Of a DNA stretch of 64,000 bases, positions 8,794 to 17,556 are shown one piece after another. The notes below the pieces were generated by a model. That model saw only the letters and a list, made by a program, of their open reading frames with translations. It searched no databases and had not been told where the DNA came from. The position numbers and the translations under genes were made by a program. This stretch comes from UBA60 sp964587885 (GTDB lineage Archaea > Thermoplasmatota > Poseidoniia > Poseidoniales > Poseidoniaceae), in the NCBI GenBank assembly GCA_964587885.1, contig CAZPME010000009.1, forward strand, positions 6,591-70,590. Direction: 5' to 3'. The number at the start of each line of letters is the position of its first letter. Positions within the stretch are counted from its first letter, which is position 1.

Positions 8794-10289
8794 TATTCTT
8801 CGAAAGGATTGCGAAGACAAAGGTTTCTTGCCGCATGCACTTCATCAACGCGACCCACGGGAGTGGTAGTAGGTGCGGCATGCAGAACAGCAGGGTCTTC
8901 CTGCAATACCTTGACAAAATTTTCAGCAAATTCATCTAGGGTTTCCTTGGATTCGGTCTCAGTAGGTTCAATCATCATACATTCAGGGACGACCAAGGGG
9001 AAATATACTGTCGGAGCCATATATCCGTGATCAAGTAATCCTTTGGCAATATCCATCGCACTGACGCCTTTTTCTTCTTTGAGAGGTAACATCGATAAAG
9101 TGAATTCATGCTTTACAATATCTGCAGGAGCACCATCAACAAAGGCATCTGAGACTCCTAATTCGGTGGCGAAATCATTTATCCTTTGGCGTAGATAATT
9201 TGCGTTGAGAACTGCGTGTTCACTCATTTGCTCCAATGTGTGACCATATCGGCGATAAAATGCCCAACATCTCACCACCGCTCCAGCATTACCGTGCCAT
9301 TGCTGAATCTTGCCGATTGACTGACTCGGTTCATACCAAGTAAACCACCATTCACCGTCGATTGAAATACCATCACCTTGCCTCAGTGGGCGACGTTTCA
9401 CGATTGGGCTGGGCAAAAATTCTGCCAAATGCGCCTTCACCCCAATTGGCCCACTACCAGGACCACCGCCACCATGGGGCTGTGAGAAAGTCTTGTGTAG
9501 ATTGTAATGTACAGCATCAAAACCCATTAGACCGGGATTGGTTTTTCCAATAATAGCGTTAAAATTAGCCCCATCATAATACATTTGACCACCGGCAGAA
9601 TGGACTATATCTGCGGCCTCAGCGATTTCGGGCTCAAATATTCCTAATGTATTGGGGTTGGTAATCATCATTGCCGCGGTATCTTCACCAACAACTGCTC
9701 GTAATGCCGCTAAATCTAGTCGACCATCTGTAGAACTAGGAATCTCAATAATGTCATATCCAGCCATTGCCGCGCTTGCTGGGTTGGTGCCATGTGCACT
9801 ATCGGGAACAATGACCTTGTTGCGGCCCTCTTCGCCATTGGCCCTGTGGTATTCCTGAATACAGCGAATAGCGGCAAACTCACCTTGGGCACCGGCTACC
9901 GGTTGAAGAGTTACTTCGTCCATGCCTGAGCAAACGGCCAGCATATTCTGCATCTCATGGAAAATCGCCATCACTCCTTGAATCTGATGCTCGGGTTGAA
10001 GTGGATGGATATCCGCAATTCCGGCAAGATCTGCGATTGTTTCATTCACCCTAGGATTATGCTTCATTGTGCATGAACCAAGTGGATAAAACCCTGTGTC
10101 AATGCCGAAATTGCGGGATGAAAGCCATGTGAAATGTCTTACCACTTCCGACTCCGAAAGTCGCGGCCAACGGGCAGGTGATACTCGTTGCAACTCGGGT
10201 GGAATGGCGACATTGGATGCACTCATTATCGGCTCTGGCTGAGACCATCCCGAATGTGGCGCTCCGTGTGAATCGAACAAATTACTCAT
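8793..10289 (-). CDS. gcvPB: glycine dehydrogenase (decarboxylating) subunit 2 (P protein, C-terminal half)
   Basis: PLP-binding half of the glycine cleavage P protein, which decarboxylates glycine and passes the aminomethyl group to lipoyl-GcvH. The Schiff-base lysine is in NLHKTFSQPHGGGGPGSGPIGV near residue 270. DSAHGTNPASA, NPNTLGIFEP and GSCTMKHNPR are further family landmarks. 498 residues is typical of the two-subunit form. The ATG overlaps the gcvPA stop (ATGA), and GGAGGATGGGGGC ahead of it is a strong Shine-Dalgarno, so the subunits are translated together. The GcvH and dihydrolipoamide dehydrogenase genes are not in the window; gcvT is at 16.3-17.5 kb. Confidence 0.97.
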   Translation of the reverse strand: MSNLFDSHGAPHSGWSQPEPIMSASNVAIPPELQRVSPARWPRLSESEVVRHFTWLSSRNFGIDTGFYPLGSCTMKHNPRVNETIADLAGIADIHPLQPEHQIQGVMAIFHEMQNMLAVCSGMDEVTLQPVAGAQGEFAAIRCIQEYHRANGEEGRNKVIVPDSAHGTNPASAAMAGYDIIEIPSSTDGRLDLAALRAVVGEDTAAMMITNPNTLGIFEPEIAEAADIVHSAGGQMYYDGANFNAIIGKTNPGLMGFDAVHYNLHKTFSQPHGGGGPGSGPIGVKAHLAEFLPSPIVKRRPLRQGDGISIDGEWWFTWYEPSQSIGKIQQWHGNAGAVVRCWAFYRRYGHTLEQMSEHAVLNANYLRQRINDFATELGVSDAFVDGAPADIVKHEFTLSMLPLKEEKGVSAMDIAKGLLDHGYMAPTVYFPLVVPECMMIEPTETESKETLDEFAENFVKVLQEDPAVLHAAPTTTPVGRVDEVHAARNLCLRNPFEE

Positions 10290-11719
10290 GCCCCCATCCT
10301 CCTAATAGCTGCTCCCGACCAGGCTTCTAAATGCGCCCCCAGTAATTTTACTTCAGCCGCGGTATTTTGGTCGGTTACAGTAACTAAAAGCCAATTTTTT
10401 CGTTCAGGGAACCAATTAGACAAATCGTAACCTCCGATAATTCCCTGCGAATCCATGTATTCCAAACACTCACTAGCAGGACCAGGCAATTCAACCACAA
10501 ATTCGTTGTAATGATGTCCGGATAAATGTGGTAAAGCAATTGTATCAATGGCTGCAAGTTTGGCCTTAGCCAATTGACAAGCCGCCATATTTCGCAGGGC
10601 TAGTTGTTCCAGTCCATCCGGCCCCAATAGCGACATATGCATCGCCCCCATCAATGCAATTAGAGTCTCATTAGTGCAGATATTAGAAGTGGCACGATGG
10701 CGACGAATATGCTGTTCTCTAGTTGATAGAGTCAAACAATATGCCAAACGTCCTTGCCCATCAACAGAGCGCCCAACAATGCGCCCGGGCATCTGCCTAA
10801 GGTACGCATCACGACAAGCGAAAATTCCGTAGATTGGCCCGCCATATGTTATCGGACTACCGAAAGGCTGCCCTTCACCTACTACTATATCGGCACCATA
10901 TTCACCCGGTGGTGAAATGACCCCAAGACTTGTCGGTTGAACTCCGACAATTAGGGCGGTATTCTGCCCGACAATTTGCTTTAGTTTAGTCAAACCACCA
11001 TCAAGAATACCGAGTGGATTTGGCTGTTCTACATAAATTGCACACGAACCAGTAGCAGCCTCTGCGGCGGCTAAATCAAGTGTTCCATCACTATTGTGAG
11101 ATATTGTACGCAATTCAATTCCACCCCCTTGGGTGTAATTGCTAATCACACTCATCCGATGCGGGGGTATTAATTCTGACACATAGACAATGTTTTTCTG
11201 TTCAGCCTTGCGGTTGTGAACTCTTACAGCAGTTGTAATCGCTTCGGCTGCGGCAGTCGAACCATCATAGACGCTAACATTGGAAATAGGCAAGTCACAC
11301 AACTCGGAAATTAAAGTCTGAAATTCCCACATCGCTTGGAGCATTCCTTGACTAACCTCGGGCTGGTATGGTGTATATGCTGTCAAAAACTCGCCACGCC
11401 GAATCAATTGCAGGACTAAAGCGGGAACATAATTGCGATACAATCCCGCACCGAGAAAACTTACCCGTTCGGATAAAGGTGCATTTTTTCCCAGCAATTG
11501 CTTCGCATCCCGCAATACCACCTCTTCGGATTGAGGTTCTGGAAGTGGCAGTTTCCCATCATAGCGCACTCCCTCTGGGATGTCAGAAAACAACTCATCA
11601 ATCGACTGCATTCCAAGTGACGAAAGCATCTCACTTTCCCTTCCCAAATTCGGTAATTGGTCGACCATGGTTGCACCCGAGCGGAGAGCCCAAGCAATGC
11701 TGGATTGACGAGCATCCAT
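10286..11719 (-). CDS. gcvPA: glycine dehydrogenase (decarboxylating) subunit 1 (P protein, N-terminal half)
   Basis: 477 residues, partner of GcvPB in the heterotetrameric P protein. Landmarks are the N-terminal helical region (MLSSLGMQSIDELFSDIP), FLGAGLYRNYVPALV, the AYTPYQPEVSQG motif, YDGSTAAAEA, EQPNPLGIL and STREQHIRRHRATSNICTNE. The ATG at 11719 gives the normal family N-terminus. It is the first gene of a minus-strand run that continues through gcvPB, two unknown genes, purE and guaAB. The 91-base gap to the divergent SDR gene should hold its promoter. Confidence 0.96.
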   Translation of the reverse strand: MDARQSSIAWALRSGATMVDQLPNLGRESEMLSSLGMQSIDELFSDIPEGVRYDGKLPLPEPQSEEVVLRDAKQLLGKNAPLSERVSFLGAGLYRNYVPALVLQLIRRGEFLTAYTPYQPEVSQGMLQAMWEFQTLISELCDLPISNVSVYDGSTAAAEAITTAVRVHNRKAEQKNIVYVSELIPPHRMSVISNYTQGGGIELRTISHNSDGTLDLAAAEAATGSCAIYVEQPNPLGILDGGLTKLKQIVGQNTALIVGVQPTSLGVISPPGEYGADIVVGEGQPFGSPITYGGPIYGIFACRDAYLRQMPGRIVGRSVDGQGRLAYCLTLSTREQHIRRHRATSNICTNETLIALMGAMHMSLLGPDGLEQLALRNMAACQLAKAKLAAIDTIALPHLSGHHYNEFVVELPGPASECLEYMDSQGIIGGYDLSNWFPERKNWLLVTVTDQNTAAEVKLLGAHLEAWSGAAIRRMGA

Positions 11720-11810
11720 GAATCTTACCGAAGGATGGCTTCAAATTACATCGTTGGTTATTGGATAAGTTCTTCAAGTTGATGCAACAATAGGTGTTCG
11801 GAGGAAGCCC

Positions 11811-12659
11811 ATGAAGGTTGCAGTATCTGGCGATGATGGATTCGTCGCCCAGCACTTATGTGCCGCTTTTGGTGATGACGTTGTTATTATCGATCAGGAA
11901 ACTGTCTCTGAGCCTTTACTGCTTGATGCCGCCTTAGCTTCAGTCGATTGCTTGATTCATCTCAATGGTCACCCACCAGACTCCAGCCTATCGCGTGATT
12001 CACCCGATGCTATTGGTCCGATGAAAGATTGGGCTAGAAAATTAGCCAGCGCGAAAAACCGCCATCAAGGTCTACACTTAATTCTCCTCGGCTCTCTTAG
12101 AGTTCATCCAGATGAAACCTTTGATGCTTATACTGGAGATACCTCACTATCCCCACGTGATGCTACAGCTGAAGGGCAATTATGGGCTGAGGAACGTTGC
12201 TTAGAACATGCCATGGATACGCATCCTGTCTCTATTCTTAGAGTCAGCAACTTGCACGGAGTACCTGTCGAAGGTGGTAGTGGTCGCGGATTTCTATTTG
12301 ATTTCGCCAAACAGGCGATGACAGGCTGGGTGGCGGTTCCAGGAGACGGTGACGGCATCAAGGACCTGATTCACATTCATGACCTCGTCGACATCATCGG
12401 CGGAATTGCCCAGAATCCACCCCCTACTCGTGAAGCACTGGCTATCGGTTTAGGCAGCACTGTTCCACTGAAAGAATTAGCACAACCAATCGCTGATGCG
12501 CATGGTGCAGAGGTGCAACTATGGGCGACAAGTGGGGACGAACAATGGGGTTTTGTTGAAGCACAAATTCTCCAGCATCGTCTAGAATGGCAACCAAATG
12601 TGAATCTTGAGCAAATTATTGGTGAAGCACTAGAGAATGCCGCAGAAAACCCCTACTGA
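11811..12659 (+). CDS. NAD-dependent epimerase/dehydratase-like (extended SDR fold) protein, atypical active site
   Basis: 282 residues. It opens with a Rossmann start (MKVAVSGDDGFVAQHL), a variant of GxxGxxG, followed by acidic VVIIDQE and SVDCLIHLNG, where family members have the D-x-x-x-H-x-A region. ILRVSNLHGV and LIHIHDLVDII correspond to the RxxNVxG and IHVxD substrate-domain motifs of nucleotide-sugar epimerases. The catalytic YxxxK is not visible: the expected site reads AEGQLWAEE. So it is either a reductase-dead family member or one with changed chemistry. A strong GGAGGAAG precedes the ATG. It is divergent from gcvPA and tail-to-tail with the next gene. Confidence 0.8.
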   Translation: MKVAVSGDDGFVAQHLCAAFGDDVVIIDQETVSEPLLLDAALASVDCLIHLNGHPPDSSLSRDSPDAIGPMKDWARKLASAKNRHQGLHLILLGSLRVHPDETFDAYTGDTSLSPRDATAEGQLWAEERCLEHAMDTHPVSILRVSNLHGVPVEGGSGRGFLFDFAKQAMTGWVAVPGDGDGIKDLIHIHDLVDIIGGIAQNPPPTREALAIGLGSTVPLKELAQPIADAHGAEVQLWATSGDEQWGFVEAQILQHRLEWQPNVNLEQIIGEALENAAENPY

Positions 12660-12662
12660 TTA

Positions 12663-15600
12663 CTATTTGTATAGAGACCACGATTCATCGGCATTACGAT
12701 ACCAATGGGTTCCTTCTGCAGTCTTGTACCAAACTGTACCTGAGTCATCGGGGTCGAGATACTCGCCACCGGATGGCAATTTTTCCCATGAGTCAACCGT
12801 TGTTGCCTCATCTACTGCATTTTGATTTTCATCTTCAACAGATTCAGCAGTAATATCACTTGCTTCAGTATCGCTGGCTCCACCTTCTGGAATCTCGACA
12901 TGGATTTTCTCTGCAGCCGCAACTTCGGCATCTACGGAAGGTCGTGTCTTTACCTTGGCCTTTTTCTCGGGTGCGCGCAATAATAGCATTATCGCTGCAG
13001 CCAAGCCAATAACCAAAAGAGCACTGACAAATATCATAATAATCACCGTGGTTGATATTCCAGCATCACTACCGCCGCCTAGTTGATCATTATTACCAGT
13101 TGTAGAATTGTGGCCATCATCCTCGATTGAAAAAATCGGCATATTGGCGGGGGAACAGCCATACGATTGAGCAAATTTGTAGGCAGAATCCGGGCAAAGA
13201 TCTGGCTTATACGCATCAGTAATGAAAACTCCTATTTCAAATTCCAAGCGGGTTTGATTCCAGGTTGCATTGCCCCAATTATCACCATAACCATCACCAT
13301 CTGAATCACGCCATTGAGTAGTTTCATATTCGAAATGATCTGCACCATCAGACTTAGACCATCCTTCACTCGGATTGGAATATCCATCACCGTCACCATC
13401 AAGACAGCCCACGCGGTCAATTGACGAATTTCCCCACGTTTGGGGACAATCATCAAAATCTAGAGCTAAACCACCTAAATCGCTATACTTTTTATCCCCG
13501 AATCCATCATTATCACTATCGGATTGTTGATCAAAATTATTTACAAGGGCATCAGCGCCATCAGCGACTGTCCAATCAGCGTCGGGATCTGAATATCCAT
13601 CACCATCAGTATCGGTGCAGCCGAAGCGGTCAGCGGTTGAATTGCCACTAACCAACGGGCAGGCATCCGGACGTGTCCCAAATGGATTGTCTCCGAATGT
13701 ATCCTCATCACCATCGTCCCACTGACTTCCATCAAAGGGGAAAGCGTCGGAGTAATCTCCCCAACCGTCTTCATCATCATCTGCGCAACCTTTCAACTGA
13801 CCGAGGTAAGAGCCGCCAGCGTTGGTTGGGCAGTCATCTTCATTATCGGGAAAACCATCATTATCATCATCAAGGTCCTCACTGGAATCATGGCATCCGT
13901 CAAGGTCATTATCAACCAGACCATCATTACTCCAATTAGTAGTTCCTAGTGGACACAAGTCAAAGGCGTTAATCACCTCATCATTATCATCATCATTGTC
14001 TTCAACGGTATTTTTGCAACCATCCCAATCATGGTCGGTTACGGCACTGACATTCCAATTACTCAAGCCGGTTGGGCAATCATCATCAAGGNNNNNNNNN
14101 NCGAGCATACCATCGTTATCGTCATCAAGATCTTCCAACTCATCATTACAACCATCGCCATCATTATCGGTAGCACCATCACTGGTCCAATTTGTCTCAT
14201 TTAATGCGCAATCATCGTACTGGTCAGTGATTCCATCTCCATCATCATCATTGTCGCAGAGGTCACCGACTTCATCACCATCATAATTTTCTTGGCCGGC
14301 ATTGGCAATGATTGGGCAATTGTCAGCATCGTCTTCAATGCCATCATTATCATCATCTAAATCTTCATCACCGTCAAAACAACCATCAGCGTCTAAATCT
14401 ACCTCACTTGTAGAAATCCAATCCACTTTACCCTTCGGGCAGGAGTCCAAAATGTCGAAAATACCATCGTTATCATCGTCTAAATCTTCTTCAATATCAT
14501 GACAACCATCCTCATCATGGTCGAGGTTAGAATCGGAGCTATTCCATTCCCGATAGCCATATTGACAATCGTCCAAAACATCGTGTAAGAGATCATTATC
14601 ATCATCGGTCTCACAGGCATCTCCAAGGCCATCGGCATCCCAATTTGACTGGTTTGTATTCGCTACTGTTCGACAATTATCCAAATAATCACGCACGCTA
14701 TCGTTATCATCATCCCATTCATATTTCCAGACAAAAATGTCCTCGTCGGTTGCATAGTGCTGTGCGGTTCCAAAGGTGTAGGTGCCTGAAAAATATCCAG
14801 CGGATATATGGAAACCATCGCTTGTCGTCAGTAAGGCTTCAGTGGAGTCGGAAGCGCTGCCACCAAACGTGTTACCCCAAAGCCAATTCCCAGAAGTATC
14901 TAACTGACCTACAAAGGCATCAGAGTGTTCTATTGAATTGCCTGAAATGTTGATGCTATTGCCCATCTCTATCCAATTTATCATCCGGCCACCAACTACG
15001 ATTTCATCATCTGGCATTACCGCCAGAGCCTGTAGTCGGTCATCACTGGGTCCACCGGCGACAGCAGACCAATCTAACGTCCCATCGCTAAGCAATCGAA
15101 GGACAAGTACGTCCCATCCACCAACTGTGTAGTAGGTTTTTGATCCGACATTACCATTTTCTAAGATATTGCCACCGACAACAACACGGTTCTGACTATC
15201 AATTACGATGTTGTTGAAATAGATCCCAGTGTAGACCCCAAAAGCACTAGTGCCCCCATAAGAACGTCCCCACTTGAAATTGCCGTCGCGATCATACTTG
15301 ACAATAATTCCAGCGTAAGTTGAAGCGTGATTGGAAGTAAATGTATTATTCCAAGTTTCAGAACCGGAATTATATCCAACGACATAAATATCTCCATTTT
15401 GATCAAATGCCATTTGGAAGGAGCTTGAAAGGCCACTACCCGAAGAAGATTTAGCCCAATCCCACTCGGCTAACGACCAATTATACTTGGCAATAAAGAA
15501 TCGAGGATCCTCACTCGGTTGCTGACTACCGAGGGAATGGATGCCGAAGTCCGTGTTATTCTGATAATATCCTGTGACATAAATATTGTAATCAACATCA

Positions 15601-16271
15601 ATTAACAAATCCCACCCTACATCAATGTCGAATCCACCATAACTCATCGCCCAATCCCATTGCCCTGTGGTAGTATTTACTCGCGCCACATAGCCATCGT
15701 AAACATTAGGAACGAGTGTGTAATTTGGCCCGAAATTAACCTCGCCAAGGATGTAACCGCTAGCATACACGTTGTCGTCTTTATCCATCGCAATCCCACG
15801 GCATTCGTCCCATGCAGTTGCTGTTCCCGCACTGACTACCCATTGCCAAGTTCCATTGGGTGATAATGAAGCAACAAGGATATCACCCAAACCTTCAGTT
15901 TGAACAAGAATTGTTCCAAATTGTGAATCGACAAATATACTGCCGCAAATAATGATATTTCCCTGACTATCGTAAGCCATTTCATAGATTGCATCATTAT
16001 CTTCAGAACCACCAGCATTGGCCCAAGTAGTGTTCGCACCCCTCAAACCTGCAGAGAAAACTGCCTGCTCTTGTGCTGGGTTTAATTCAACTTGGTCATC
16101 GTTTTTGAGCAACTGGAATGGATTCGACTCGGCTTCCTCGTCAAAATTGTAAACACCTTCACTTGTAATTTCTCTAGTAATTCCACTAAGTTCCTCACCG
16201 AATGGTAACAGCATGAGGATGAACATTACTCCGGCTACGAATGCGGCATAATGCTTCAACGTCCCCGACAT
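12663..16271 (-). CDS. large secreted, membrane-anchored protein with beta-propeller-like and thrombospondin type-3 repeats
   Basis: About 1202 residues, interrupted by an assembly gap. N-terminal signal (KHYAAFVAGVMFILMLLPFG). Residues about 70-520 hold repeats of the form W-DWAxSxGG ... G-I-xVxGY, like SBBP/beta-propeller proteins. From about 525 to 960 there are many aspartate-rich calcium-binding repeats (LDDDNDGIxDxxDxCP), typical of thrombospondin type-3. A transmembrane helix (VIIMIFVSALLVIGLAAAIMLL) lies near 1085-1106. The cytoplasmic tail ends in an aromatic motif, GTVWYKTAEGTHWYRNADE. Likely a surface adhesin or sensor; the ligand is unknown. The ORF stays open across the Ns, but the true gap length is uncertain. 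Confidence 0.88.
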   Translation of the reverse strand: MSGTLKHYAAFVAGVMFILMLLPFGEELSGITREITSEGVYNFDEEAESNPFQLLKNDDQVELNPAQEQAVFSAGLRGANTTWANAGGSEDNDAIYEMAYDSQGNIIICGSIFVDSQFGTILVQTEGLGDILVASLSPNGTWQWVVSAGTATAWDECRGIAMDKDDNVYASGYILGEVNFGPNYTLVPNVYDGYVARVNTTTGQWDWAMSYGGFDIDVGWDLLIDVDYNIYVTGYYQNNTDFGIHSLGSQQPSEDPRFFIAKYNWSLAEWDWAKSSSGSGLSSSFQMAFDQNGDIYVVGYNSGSETWNNTFTSNHASTYAGIIVKYDRDGNFKWGRSYGGTSAFGVYTGIYFNNIVIDSQNRVVVGGNILENGNVGSKTYYTVGGWDVLVLRLLSDGTLDWSAVAGGPSDDRLQALAVMPDDEIVVGGRMINWIEMGNSINISGNSIEHSDAFVGQLDTSGNWLWGNTFGGSASDSTEALLTTSDGFHISAGYFSGTYTFGTAQHYATDEDIFVWKYEWDDDNDSVRDYLDNCRTVANTNQSNWDADGLGDACETDDDNDLLHDVLDDCQYGYREWNSSDSNLDHDEDGCHDIEEDLDDDNDGIFDILDSCPKGKVDWISTSEVDLDADGCFDGDEDLDDDNDGIEDDADNCPIIANAGQENYDGDEVGDLCDNDDDGDGITDQYDDCALNETNWTSDGATDNDGDGCNDELEDLDDDNDGMLXXXXLDDDCPTGLSNWNVSAVTDHDWDGCKNTVEDNDDDNDEVINAFDLCPLGTTNWSNDGLVDNDLDGCHDSSEDLDDDNDGFPDNEDDCPTNAGGSYLGQLKGCADDDEDGWGDYSDAFPFDGSQWDDGDEDTFGDNPFGTRPDACPLVSGNSTADRFGCTDTDGDGYSDPDADWTVADGADALVNNFDQQSDSDNDGFGDKKYSDLGGLALDFDDCPQTWGNSSIDRVGCLDGDGDGYSNPSEGWSKSDGADHFEYETTQWRDSDGDGYGDNWGNATWNQTRLEFEIGVFITDAYKPDLCPDSAYKFAQSYGCSPANMPIFSIEDDGHNSTTGNNDQLGGGSDAGISTTVIIMIFVSALLVIGLAAAIMLLLRAPEKKAKVKTRPSVDAEVAAAEKIHVEIPEGGASDTEASDITAESVEDENQNAVDEATTVDSWEKLPSGGEYLDPDDSGTVWYKTAEGTHWYRNADESWSLYK
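14092..14101. other. assembly gap (10 Ns) inside a thrombospondin type-3 repeat
   Basis: Ten Ns interrupt the repeat array. Comparing the flanking repeat (DNDGML...LDDDCP) with its neighbours (DNDG plus six residues plus xCP) suggests that only about one codon is missing, so the run length is probably a placeholder. Confidence 0.9.
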
Positions 16272-16308
16272 GGACTTGCGTATTTGTCAACCTTCATCAA
16301 TCAAACCC

Positions 16309-16325
16309 TTCCGCCTACGGCGGAA
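16309..16325 (-). terminator. perfect 7-bp hairpin two bases after gcvT stop
   Basis: TTCCGCC-TAC-GGCGGAA on the plus strand. It lies just past the stop codon of minus-strand gcvT (16327-16329) and 38 bases upstream of the next minus-strand start (16271). Same architecture as the hairpins at 5733, 40208 and 42976. Confidence 0.45.
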
Positions 16326-16326
16326 A

Positions 16327-17535
16327 TCAAATGAAAGGAGGACGAATGATTTCAGCCTCAACCAACTTACGCGCTGAAGCAATAACCAAAACATGGTCAC
16401 CTTCCTTGACTCCTTTAAGATAAGCCATGCCTATTCCAACTCGGTCGAGACTAGGAGATGGACCTCCTGAAGTAATGTAGCCGATTATTTCGGCATCATC
16501 TACACCAACACCCTCAGAAAAACGGGCTACTGCTTTACCATTTCGCGGCAATGGACCCTTACCTAGATATTTCAAACCCCACCACTTTTGGCCATTGCTT
16601 TGCGCAGACTTAGTCACAGCATCACGACCAGTAAATTGATGCTCTAAATCAAGTCCAAAAGGAACATTTGTTTCCCAACTATTACGGGCAAGAAATCCTG
16701 CCGGCAAACCTTCTCCAGCATCGCCCAGTGGTGGCCACAAAAAATCCTGTCCGGAAAGGAGGTATCCTTTCTCAAGCCGCAAAGTATCACGCGCCCCAAG
16801 TCCCACCGGGACTAGGCCGTGAGAAGGATCAGAAGCGAGTAGTGCTCGCCATAATATTGGAGCATCGTGGTTGTCAATGAAAATTTCAAAACCACGCTCA
16901 CCAGTATAACCAGTACCTTGAATCCATCCCGAAATTCCAAATTCGTTTACACAAATAGCTTGGCCCTTAAACCTAGAAACGACATTGTCGTGACCAAGAA
17001 CCTCACCTAGAATCTGCGGACTATTCGGCCCCTGTAATGCCAAAATACTGGTTTCTGCAGATAAATCTTCAAAACAAATTGTCCCATCATCAGGCATTGA
17101 TTCTTCAAAGTGCTTCCGCATTGTCCCTATCATGCTGGCATTCGGCACTCCTAGTACAACCTCGCCCTCACAACCTTTCCATTTGGTGCAATCAGTTGCA
17201 GCAATTTCTTCAGCATTGGTCACCGCGAAAATCATGTCGTCGATAATATGGCCGTTGGCATCCAAGAAATGCGTATATGCGCAGCGTCCAGGATTTATGG
17301 CGGAAATCTTCTGAGTTGATATGGATTCAAGCCAATCGAGTAATCCGGCACCAGAAAAACGAAAAAAACCCATGTGAGAAACATCGAAAAGACCTGCGGA
17401 ATTACGAGTTGCAAGATGTTCATCGGAAATACTCGAATACCAAATTGGCAGTTCAACTCCATGGAAATCAACAATATTCGCACCTGCTTCCACATGCTCT
17501 TGATACAACGCAGTTCGACGTAATTTTGCACCCAT
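16327..17535 (-). CDS. gcvT: glycine cleavage system T protein (aminomethyltransferase)
   Basis: Transfers the methylene group from aminomethyl-lipoyl GcvH to tetrahydrofolate, releasing ammonia. 402 residues, slightly longer than the usual ~365. Family landmarks are GLFDVSHMGFFRFSG, the catalytic Asp region GHIIDDMIF, LALQGPNS, GYTGERGFEIF, GLGARDTLRLEKG and IGYITSGGPSPSLDRVGIGM. A modest insertion (EEIAATDCTKWKGCEGE, about 115-131) accounts for part of the extra length. GGAGGTTTAGGT precedes the ATG. It lies 21 bases downstream of a PLP decarboxylase on the same strand and about 4.6 kb from gcvPA/gcvPB. A close homologue such as a dimethylglycine-type oxidase domain is unlikely given the size. 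Confidence 0.93.
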   Translation of the reverse strand: MGAKLRRTALYQEHVEAGANIVDFHGVELPIWYSSISDEHLATRNSAGLFDVSHMGFFRFSGAGLLDWLESISTQKISAINPGRCAYTHFLDANGHIIDDMIFAVTNAEEIAATDCTKWKGCEGEVVLGVPNASMIGTMRKHFEESMPDDGTICFEDLSAETSILALQGPNSPQILGEVLGHDNVVSRFKGQAICVNEFGISGWIQGTGYTGERGFEIFIDNHDAPILWRALLASDPSHGLVPVGLGARDTLRLEKGYLLSGQDFLWPPLGDAGEGLPAGFLARNSWETNVPFGLDLEHQFTGRDAVTKSAQSNGQKWWGLKYLGKGPLPRNGKAVARFSEGVGVDDAEIIGYITSGGPSPSLDRVGIGMAYLKGVKEGDHVLVIASARKLVEAEIIRPPFI

Positions 17536-17556
17536 ACCTAAACCTCCATGATAAAC

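Noticed and set aside
11720..11810. Glycine riboswitch upstream of gcvPA
   Set aside because: The 91-base gap lacks a tandem aptamer structure, and such riboswitches are not expected in archaea.
13822..14286. Serine-rich open frame opposite the thrombospondin repeats
   Set aside because: It is the antisense reading of Asp-rich codons (GAT/GAC repeats give Ser/Thr), a composition artefact with no family features.
13400..14700. Repetitive TCATCATC-type DNA that might look like a CRISPR array or satellite
   Set aside because: The repeats are in frame and encode calcium-binding repeats; there are no constant-length spacers.
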